The notes under the pieces are model-generated. The model ran no database searches. It was not told the origin of the DNA and saw nothing but the letters and a program-made list of their open reading frames with translations. The translations under genes were made by a program, and so were the position numbers. 64,000 nucleotides of DNA from Lagopus muta (Eukaryota > Chordata > Aves > Galliformes > Phasianidae), in contig NC_064433.1 of the NCBI RefSeq assembly GCF_023343835.1, positions 180,747,777-180,811,776 on the forward strand, written 5' to 3'. This document shows, in pieces, positions 47,960 to 64,000 of this stretch (position 1 is the first letter of the stretch; each line of letters begins with the position of its first letter).

Positions 47960-50900
47960 TGTCATATCTTCTTGTCCTTGTTCCCTTATGTGTGCTAATA
48001 TTCAAGAGCAAACTCCAGTTTCAACACTAAAAGGTGTGAAAAGGCAAATATTTTTCCCATGCCAAGCAGAGGAACAACTAGCAGGCTCTGAGTTCCATTG
48101 CCCCATGCCGGCTCTGGTGAAAATATTATGGGCAATTAGGACTGCTGGGACTCATGAACGTCAGTCCATAAATCCCACTTCCACTTTTTGCTCTCTCTTT
48201 TCTTCTTCACTTTCCAATCTGAGCCTTTCCTCCACAGCACAGCTCTTTGCAAACACAGGCATCTTTTCCCCTCATGCCTTTAGATTTAAGAACCAAATCT
48301 AAAACTGAAAAATATAATATTGTACAAGAGACTGCTGAAACCTCTACCCTGATCTGTCAGATCATATTATACAAGGGGGGGGATAAACCTCATTTGTACT
48401 TGTATTTGTAAGCACTCTGTCAAGTGCTTACTATTTCATCTTTTTACCTACTAAATCCCTCCTAATTTTGCTGGAATAAAGGATGAACTGAAAGTCTCAC
48501 TTTAAAAATTACAATCCTTGGCCAAACAAGAAATTCATTAAAAATACAGCTTTGCATCCAGCTTTACCACACTTTTCTTCAAATATCTTCAATTAAAATG
48601 GTCTTTGATGGTCTTATTCACTTTCTTTCTTTTTGTAGCTCAGCTGATAACATTGGAAGCCATATGGCCGTAACAAAACTCATTTTCTCATACTTCATCT
48701 GCATTATGCAATGCAGTAACCCAAAACCTTTAGAGGAAGATTCTGGGTTACTGCAATAGAAATAATAGGAATCTGAGAAAAGATCATATATCCTCATAAA
48801 TTTTTTCATTACTCACTTGTCTGTATTGGAAGTCTGTTAAATTACATCCTTTGTAAATACAGAACAGGCTTAGTAATTCTCACCTCCATTAAATTCAAGA
48901 GTAAAAATTCGTCTACAAATGTTTGAAGATAAGAAACTGTATAACTGAAAATGGAGATTAGGTCTTAAAAGGAATATCATATGTAAAAAAGAAAAGTAAT
49001 TAAATTACAACAAATAAAAAACTTTAATTAAATTCATTTATATGAATCTTGTTCTCACAGAGTCATTCAAGTACCCATTATTTAATTCACCACATCAGTG
49101 GCAATCCTTTTTAATATTTTTCTTGTGCAAGCTCGTGCTATTGAACAATTAATCCAACAATTGTTTCAAAAATATATAAATTTAAATTGATTATGTTGCT
49201 TTAATAGAGATTGTCTCCAGGCATATCAGCAGAAGATTAGAGGGGAAGATAATACTTCTTTCCAGACCAAGATTAAATTAAACAATAGAAAATTGGGTTA
49301 TACATTCCTTTCAGATGTGAACAGATCCTCAGAGTTACAGCAGAACCACTAATACCCCTCTAGAAATTGTAATTAGGGGTTCTTATGGAGCAGAGAAAAT
49401 GTTAAATGTGAGAGAAAGGGTAAGGAGGTGGTTATGTTTTAAAGAAAGAGAGAAAAGACAATTTACAACCTTGTTTAGGCAGCTGAATTGCAGCCTAAGA
49501 GTTTTCATGTGATCTCAGGCGTAGGCTCTCATGGAAGTCAAAGGTTTTTGTCAAGACATTTGGTGAGCTTCTGAGAGCAGTACAGATCTCAGCCTAAGTT
49601 TGCATCCTACATGTGGTCAGAATAAATGCCATTTGACCATACTGGTTAGATCTCTGTTGATATCATGCAAGCATAGACAGTTAACTCACATACAGATACC
49701 GACAGAGTGAGCAGTTCGGAGAGCTGAATCTCTGATGGTTATCATGCTGAGATGACCATGCTGCAGAAGTACTGAAGATTGCTATAGCTCTTTGTAGTGT
49801 GACTTGGTACTGCTGATGTGGTGAGGAAGGACAGTGACTTCCTGAGTGAAACCTTGGGTCACCTGACAGCAGTTTGGATAAAACCTACTCTAAGACTACA
49901 AAGGAAGTCACGAGGTAGATCAGCATCCTTTAACCAAAACTAAAGATAAAAAAGAAACCGCAATCAGCAGCTGCTCCACAGCTACTTCTTTTCTCAGGCC
50001 TCAAGGCTCACTACAGACGTATTTGTGAAACATCGTCTGTGAGAAACTCCACTGAGGCCTTCCTCCCATGAGCAGTGGGAACTGGTTGCTGCATTGTGCA
50101 AGCGGTCAAGTAGCAAAAGCCTTACACTAGCTTTGAGTAATGCAGGACTCCACAGCTGGCACACAAGTCTCTTCTAAGCAAAAAGTAATGTAGCTTGAGC
50201 TGTTAGCTGAAACTAGAAATATATTCTAAATCAGTTGTTTAATCTTTTCTATGCTCAGTAAAGACAACAAGAGACTACTTACTGAGGCAGTTCATCCTAT
50301 CCTAAGACAGCTGGTTGAATTACTTTCCAGAGTGACGTATTTCTCCATTTTCTGCACAGAAATGCTCAACTAATAAATGTGCAAAGATAGGTGCAACTAG
50401 TCTTAACATAGCTGCTTTCATTGTCTTTGTCCTGCTGCTATACAGCAAAGAATACCAGCTTCTCCCCGTTCATATCAAATCTCCTCACAGTATTGCCTTG
50501 ATTTTTTACAAAATTATATTCAAATCAGACAAAATACTTTTTTGAAAAGAATCCTCTCGTATCATTAAGGATTATGCATGGTGCAAAAACCACTGAACAG
50601 GGGTTTGTATTTCATTACCTACGCTATGTATATAATCAGAGGGTAATGCCTTCTAGGTGTAAAGCTATTGAGACAATCAAACATTTCAGTTTTAAAATGA
50701 AAGCAGAGCTCAAAAAAGACATTCTCTGTTTCTGGGTAAATGTGCATGACATTTGTTGTATCAGTTCAGTCATACTCCCCACCTCTTAAAATTTGTTGCC
50801 TTCGTTTGTACCTCAGTAAGATGACTGAATAGTATCCAGGGCCTTTGGGTCTCTTACCTTATCACAAGAAAATGATTGTAATGACAAATTAAGGGAGGTG

Positions 50901-51340
50901 GAGTTTTTTGTTACTGTAACTGAGAAATACCATTAACAAGAAAGTTCAACAAACAAGGATGCATTGTGAAATTTGGGATAGAAAATTTGTCATTAACGCC
51001 TCCAGTTGGAGAAAAGTTGGCTACAAGTGACAGCAATAAACCAACAAGTGGAAACAAGGATTTCCTTTAAAAGCCACAGTCCAACATGAGGGTATTTCTT
51101 ACAGCTCTTTCATAAATTTTGAGCACATACTGTCAGATGTCCTCAGAAGTGCTGAACACCTTCAACTCCCATTACTATTGGTGAAAGAGAAAGGTACTTG
51201 ACCAGCACAGGATGAAGTCCTATAATTTGTCACAGTTTGTGTGACTTGAAACTTCCTTTATTCTGAATTACTTAAGACAGGAAATAATCATATCCCCTGC
51301 GGTTATTGTGGTTAAACTGAAGTAGCCTTTCTTGCTGAAA
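47960..51340. other. Intergenic, no gene recognised
   Basis: AT-rich DNA between the collagenase-type gene and MMP27. Short open frames only; no exon-like block with MMP motifs and no CR1 tail seen. Confidence 0.5.
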
Positions 51341-51342
51341 AG

Positions 51343-51425
51343 GAAGATAGATAAATAGATAGATGGATTAATAGATAAAAAGATGACTGATGCATGGATA
51401 GAAAGATAAATAAGTGGTTGATAGA
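51343..51425. repeat. Imperfect GATA simple repeat
   Basis: Irregular GATA/GATG/AATA units directly before the GGAA microsatellite. Confidence 0.75.
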
Positions 51426-51428
51426 TGA

Positions 51429-51614
51429 AAAGTAAGAGAGGGAGAGAGGGAGGGAGGGAGAGAGGGAGGGAGGGAGGGAGGGAGGTGGGAAGGAAGGAAG
51501 GAAGGAAGGAAGGAAGGAAGGAAGGAAGGAAGGAAGGAAGGAAGGAAGGAAGGAAGGAAGGAAGGAAGGAAGGAAGGAAGGAAGGAAGGAAGGAAGGAAG
51601 GAAGGAAGGAAGGA
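51429..51614. repeat. Purine microsatellite: (GGGA)n then about 31 units of GGAA
   Basis: GAGG/GGGA units at about 51429-51487, then an almost perfect GGAA tract at about 51488-51614. It lies about 600 bp upstream of the MMP27 TATA box. GGAA is the ETS-factor core, so tandem copies could bind such factors; that is inference. Confidence 0.95.
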
Positions 51615-51629
51615 AAGTATAACATCATT

Positions 51630-52184
51630 GACATTCTATGGGCTGAATTTATAGGGAAAGAAATTTTGCATATGTAAATCCTGGATTTTACCACTTTAAG
51701 TTAAACATACTGCCTTTTTAAAGAGTTGCAGGGAAGAGACAGTTAGTGAGTTGAACTTTTCCTCCAATTTCCAAAATAGCCATTCTCACATAATTAAAAA
51801 AAAAAAAATTTGTACCTGTACATGACAGTAATTTATCCCAAAATTTTAGTTTTTAGGAAGGGATTCATATCTGGTGTATAACTCCTCCAGATCGAGTGTG
51901 GATAAGAGTACCTCTACATTTGGAGGCTCCATTTCACACAGCTGGGCTGGGACACCCATTGTCCACCATTGCATCAGCTCAAAATTGCTCAGGGTTTCTA
52001 AAATTTAGTGTAAAATATCTAAAATTGAGTGTCAGGTTTGAAATGTCAGCCAGGCAACTCAGAAGTATTCAAACACTAACTGACTTCAGATGCCTGTGAA
52101 ATCGGATGGCTTTAATAAACTGTTATTTTGTCAGCCGGCAGAGTGTTTTAGGATGTCTGGATGTAATCAGAGCACGGCAAATTC
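51630..52184. other. MMP27 upstream region, nothing else recognised
   Basis: AT-rich with an A-run near 51800. No gene or repeat recognised. Confidence 0.5.
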
Positions 52185-52223
52185 TGAGTCAGTTTACAGC
52201 TGACTCTACAATTCACTATATAA
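52185..52223 (+). promoter_or_regulatory. AP-1 site and TATA box of MMP27
   Basis: TGAGTCA at 52185-52191 and TATATAA at 52217-52223. The expected start of transcription falls near 52245-52255, close to the first upstream ATG at 52249. Confidence 0.8.
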
Positions 52224-52305
52224 CCATACAACTGCAATCTGAGAAACGATGCACACTAGGCAGACAGCAGCTCGCTCTCGTATGAGGATGGAAAGGAGTG
52301 TAAGA

Positions 52306-59200
<6,895 letters not shown>

Positions 59201-59463
59201 TACCATTAATCTTTCCTATACACAGCAAATGAAAAAAAGTTGTTCTAGATTTCTCTACAGTTGTTCATTTATGCACTGTTATATGGAAGAAATAGCTGGA
59301 CTAGTTTTTGTATGTCTACTATTTTAAAGAACCAGCATTGCAGCTCTAATTGTATTTCCAGAGGTCAAGAGAAGAAAAAAAAAAAAGGTATTTTTTCCCC
59401 TGATTAGGTGCAAAATGTCCAATATAGTTTATGATACTGGACAGAGATGTCAAATATTTTGGT

Positions 59464-59469
59464 AATAAA
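59464..59469 (+). promoter_or_regulatory. Polyadenylation signal AATAAA of MMP27
   Basis: Canonical hexamer 264 bp after the stop codon, followed by TTTGATGTATTTT, a T/GT-rich stretch. Confidence 0.65.
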
Positions 59470-59479
59470 TAATTTTAAG

Positions 59480-62104
59480 TTTGATGTATTTTCGGCTTCA
59501 TAAGTTGAGGGCATTTTGTCTTTCTAAGGGAAAGTGAAATAGTTCATATTAATATGACTATTAAAGTTGTAACGTATTCTTCCAACACAAAATATTTGTA
59601 TTTTCCTTCTTTTCTCCCCAGACAGCTTCAAGAGCCAGGCTTTTTGTTACTCACTTATTCTGCTGCCTCATCTACTGCCATATTGTCCTGTACCTCTTTG
59701 GCTATAGCAACTTTGCACCTTTCACACCAAATCAATATTGTTGTCACCAAAGTCATCTCCCTGCCACACTGTCCAAATACATTTACTCACCCCAATCTGT
59801 CTTTCTAGCCTAACTGTTATTTCATCAGCAGCCACTTAGGATCAATTGACAAATCTCTGTGAGCCCACAAAAGATATCCTTCACAAATCCTATTTCAGAA
59901 ATACATTCTTATATCATCTGTACTGCACTACCTCTGCTTTGATAGTACAAAATCTGTGCTCCAAGTGGAAATACATCTGACATTTATTGTGTGCTTCCAC
60001 TGCACTCGGGGCAGACCCCTCACAAAACCAAGCAAAAACTATAAAATGACAGCTATAACTTCTTCAAGCATTTCCTCTACATTTAATTCTGGAAAGAGGC
60101 CCAGAGCACACTGCCAAATGGCTGTCATATCATGTGCACAGGTGGGAATATCTGAGAACTTGGTATCTTTGATATTGACTTGCCCCGCTCCCTAGTTCTC
60201 CCATGTCTGGCTGTTTTACACACCTGTTGCATGTTTAAGTAAAAAGTTCATTTTTTCTATGTGCTCTTACCATGCTAGATGCAACAATGGAATGGTTCCA
60301 ACCCAGACCTTAACAGCTTGATTTGGTCTAAAGGATGCCGTCCTTTTGTTGCTGCCATTGCTATGAAACTGTCTGGCTTGGTTCCCAATGGGAAACCTTA
60401 GTGGAGGATCAGATATGCTATCTCACTGATCTACAACAGTAATCACAGTGAAGAGCAGCATACTCTAGATCCTTAACAAAATTTAAAGTGGGATGAAACA
60501 GTAGACATTTGATGGAGATTCATCTGACAACTTCAGCTTTCTGTCTCTCTGTATTCATAGTCTACATGAGTTAGGGAAGATCAAAAGCAGAGGGAGTTCT
60601 CCATGGTGTTACTCATCTCATCCAAAGATTGTGTTAGGACAAGTCAGTACCTCCAGCTCCTGGAGAAAACATCTATTTTCAGAGACGAGCCAGTCAACTA
60701 ACCTAGAGTAACTAGTTTTCAGACAGCTGAAGTTTGTTGAAACGTACAGCGTCATTGCTAAGCATTTTTCAGTTTTTATGGGATTCCAAACAGAAGTGCA
60801 TGCCATTTTTATCTTTTCTGATGCTCACTTTTTGGTGAGACACACCACTGCTTTATCACTATAAGTCAGTGATAAAGCTGAAGGCACCTACTTGGACCAA
60901 CACTACCAGTGGAGTGGCCACGAAGGAGCTGGTGAGGCAGTTATGCCCAAATATTTATACCCAGAGGCAAATTTATTCTTTCATACACTCTGCTTGGTGT
61001 GTAACACAATCGTAATCTTAGCTGCAAGAAGTTTAATGGCTGAGTCATTAAGGTTACTCAGTGTTTCATAATACATGGGCAAGTTCCTCTACTTCAAATA
61101 CATAAACAAACATCATAGCTATCCTGTGCTCCTTCTCTCGCGTGTTTCATTGTTTCGCAACTTGAATAACGCGTCTTCAGGAAAGTTAATTTTTAACATT
61201 AAAATGCTGTTAATGTTTTCTGACTGGCAGCATAGGCATTGTGTTAAACCAAAGTGGGGTGCACGTTCATAGGTCATCTGCAAAAATAAATAAAGCAATG
61301 AATACTGCTTTTCCTGTATTCACAAAAGAGGTCTGAAAAGTCACACCCAACACAAAAGGGGTGGACTTTTGCTTAGTGATAATGGCACAATCACTCTGAT
61401 TATCTTCTTCATGTATTGCTTCTGTGGTGGAATAGGAATTGGAACAGGAACATCACAGCAGAAATCCAGTGAGGTTGCCCTTCTCCCCCGGTCTCTGTCA
61501 GGAGCTTGGCTAACAAGGAATTATGTATTGTACCTCATAGTGCCTTCCCACTGCCCTTGAGCTCTGCCAACTCCACCTCCCCAGCATTCTCTTACAACAC
61601 CTATAACTTTGCATAATGTGTATAATTCCTTATCACATTCCCATCCCACATGTAGGTTACCAGCCTGGTGATGCTGTGTGATTACTCATGAGCTGATCGG
61701 CCAGCTGGCCCTACAACCCAAACAAGGAATCAGCTACCATTCTTTCCTTATCTAATAGTAATTCCTCTCCTCTAGCCAGCTGCCATGTTCCACAAAACTA
61801 GGACCTTCATCAACTCAACTCAGCTGGCTGAAGTTGGCCGGCACACTCAACACTTAGTATGGGAGCAGATGGGCACACAAGCAGATACATAGGACAGGAT
61901 CCCATGTGGTCAGCCTGGAATAATTCTGTCAGTGTTTTCACTGAACGTCCTTCTTGCTTTTCATTGTACATTTCCATGTGGTTTTGTAACATTATATTCC
62001 TCCTACTGTTGACCAGGGGATTTTGAAAGAGCAAACAAGTCAAGCAAAAAAGACACATAGAAAAAAGGAGGTACCTAATTCACACTTGTCTCTCCAGTTG
62101 TTTC
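59480..62104. other. Intergenic, no gene recognised
   Basis: AT-rich DNA after MMP27. By mammalian gene order MMP20 or MMP7 might follow, but no exon-like MMP motif appears before the window ends. Confidence 0.5.
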
Positions 62105-62189
62105 ATATATATATAAAAATAAATATATAATAATATATATAATATATAATAAATATATATATACATATAAATACATAAATAAATAAAAT
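62105..62189. repeat. AT-rich simple repeat (TATA/AATA units)
   Basis: About 85 bp of almost pure A and T. Confidence 0.9.
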
Positions 62190-62227
62190 TTGTTCTTTGT
62201 TTCTCAGCCAATATATATTTAATGATA

Positions 62228-62341
62228 TGGAGGCCCCGGGCAGTCTGATCTAGTACTTGGCAACCCTGCCCATGGCAGGAGATTGGAGCTTGGTGATCTT
62301 TAAGGTCTCTTTCAACCTAAGCCATTCTATGATTCTATGAG
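62228..62341 (+). mobile_element. CR1 LINE 3' end
   Basis: GGGCAGTCTGATCTAGTACT, then GATCTTTAAGGTCTCTTTCA and a clean ATTCTATGATTCTATGA tail. Confidence 0.88.
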
Positions 62342-62659
62342 ACTGGATTAGGAAATGAGAAATTTATGTATTCTGATGCAATGTATTGCTGAAACACACA
62401 AAATGTAGCATCTGTGATGGGTTACCATGAAGAGTTCCTGCTCGTTCCTCTGACTGTGAGGACGTGGTTTCCCAATATTTATAAAGAAGTGCTTTAGCTA
62501 CCAGAGCAGGGTGAGGGCTATGTGCAATTGAATACTGACTAGAGCAGAGCTTAAAAACCCATTTCTTCTCTTCCCTCTTCATATGAGCAGACATCTGCAG
62601 CACTTCTGGTTGACTCAGACACTCCTGTTTTCCAAAAGCCTCAAAAAAACTGATGCTGC

Positions 62660-64000
62660 AGGATCTTCAAATCACTCCCATTTACATGAAAGGGAGCAAG
62701 GAGGACCTGGGGAACTACAGGCCGGTGAGTCTCACCTCTGTGTCTGGGAAGATCCTGGAACAGATCATCCTGGATGACATGTCTGATCGCACGAGGAATG
62801 GGCATGTGATCTGAGACAGCCAGAATGGCTTCAGCAGGGGAAGGTCATGCTTGACCAATCTGGTGGCCTTCTATGATGGAGTGATGGCATTGGTGGACAA
62901 GGGAAAGGTGACTGATGTCATTTACTGGACTTGAGCAAGGCCTTTGACATGGTCCCCCACCACATCCTTATCTCCAAACTGGAGGGATGTGGATTTGATG
63001 GGTGGACCACTCAATGGATAAGAAATTGATTGAAAGGACGCAGACAGAGGGTGGTGATCAATGGCTCTACGTCCAGGTGGAGGCCAGTAATGAGCAGTGT
63101 CCCCCAGGAGTCTGTCTTGGGACCAGTGCTCTTTAACATCTTTATCAGTGACATCAATGACGGAATCGAGTGCACCCTCAGCTGATGACACCAGGCTGAG
63201 TGGTGCGGTTGATACGGTGGAAGGAAGGGATGCCATTCAGAGGGACCTCAACAGGCTTGATAGATGGGCCCAGGTGAACCTGATGAGGTTCAACATGGCA
63301 AAGTGCAGAGTTTTGCACTTGGGTCGGAAGAATCCCAGGTATTTATACAGACTGGAAGGAGCAGTCCTTGAGAGCAGCCCTGCAGAGAAGGACGCAGGGG
63401 TCCTGATGGATGAAAAACTTAACATGAGCCAGCAGTGTGCTCTTGCAGCTCAGAAATCAAATGGTATCCTGGGCACCATCAGAAGAGGGGTGGCCAGCAG
63501 GGACAGGGAGGTGATTGTCCCCTCTACTCTGCTCTTGTGAGGCCCCAGATGGAGCATTGTGTCCAGCTCTGGAGTCCCCAGTACAAGAAAGATAGGGAGC
63601 TGTTGGAGAGGGTCCAGAGGAGATCCACAAAGAAGATCCGGGGACTGGAGCACCTCCACTATGAAGACAGGCTGAGGGAGCTGGGCTTGTTCAGCCTGGA
63701 GAAAAGAAGGCTGCGGGGTGACCTCATTGCAGCCTTTCAATACTAAAGGGAGTCTACAAACAGGAGGGGAATCAACTCTTTGAAAGGGTTGATAACTGCA
63801 GGACGAGGGGAAATGGTTTTAAATTGAGAGAGGGGCGATTTAGATTGGATATCAGGGGAAGTTCTTTACTATGAGAGTGGTGAGGTGCTGGAACACGCTC
63901 CAGAGAGGTTGTGGATGCCCCATCCCTGGATGTGTTCAAGGCCAGGTTGGATGGGGCCCTGGGCAGCCTGGTCTAGTATTAAATGGGGAGGTTGGTGGCC
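62660..64000 (+). mobile_element. Decayed CR1 LINE with RT region, running off the window
   Basis: Reverse-transcriptase region readable in pieces: KGSKEDLGNYRPVSL near 62690, the [16 protein letters not shown]-like block near 62830, then AFDMVPH near 62940 and [13 protein letters not shown] near 63105. Frames are broken by stops (for example TGA near 62812) and indels. Just before the active-site Asp-Asp about 8 bp are missing compared with the array CR1 (63180 region), removing the FA of FADD. The coding tail and 3' UTR run on to 64000. The 5' end is approximate. Nearest the array's CR1-C in layout but clearly a different, older insertion. Confidence 0.88.

Noticed and set aside
51368-51694. 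Open frames of repeated PSFL or GRKE residues
   Set aside because: Pure translation of the GGAA microsatellite.

Overview
The window is vertebrate nuclear DNA from a bird, most likely a galliform (chicken-like). The evidence is many CR1 LINE fragments with the avian 3' end (short ATTCTATG/ATTCTGTG repeats) and a matrix metalloproteinase (MMP) cluster with split, mammal-like exon structure. There is no bacterial gene content, CRISPR array or operon.

Region 1 (1-26522) is a head-to-tail tandem array with a period of about 5.47 kb. It holds one partial unit (1-4630) and four full units (4631-10099, 10100-15568, 15569-21045, 21046-26522). The units are almost identical. Each carries one open reading frame of 437 codons plus three 5'-truncated CR1 pieces. 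The predicted protein has a signal peptide, about eight 38-residue repeats rich in Trp and Cys, and a C-terminal hydrophobic segment. I do not recognise the family. A possible 3'-UTR intron, an AATAAA signal and a paired TGACATCA motif recur in every unit, so each copy looks like a transcription unit. The first copy is broken by small indels and a local inverted duplication.

Region 2 (26523-59470) is an MMP cluster with all genes on the + strand and ten coding exons each. First is a stromelysin-like (MMP3/MMP10-type) gene at 26721-34523. It is otherwise well preserved but has two in-frame stops, in exons 1 and 7, so I call it a pseudogene. Second is an intact collagenase-type gene (MMP1/MMP8-like) at 41703-47731. 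Third is an intact MMP27 (the chicken CMMP type) at 52306-59200. Each has an AP-1 site (TGAGTCA) shortly upstream of a TATA box. The order fits the mammalian cluster read in its transcription direction, where MMP27 follows MMP8.

Region 3 (59471-64000) is AT-rich intergenic DNA with simple repeats. It ends in a decayed CR1 element that runs off the window.

The array is visibly GC-rich and the MMP region AT-rich. The array stops only about 90 bp before the AP-1 site of the broken MMP gene. The least explained content is the amplified repeat-protein gene.
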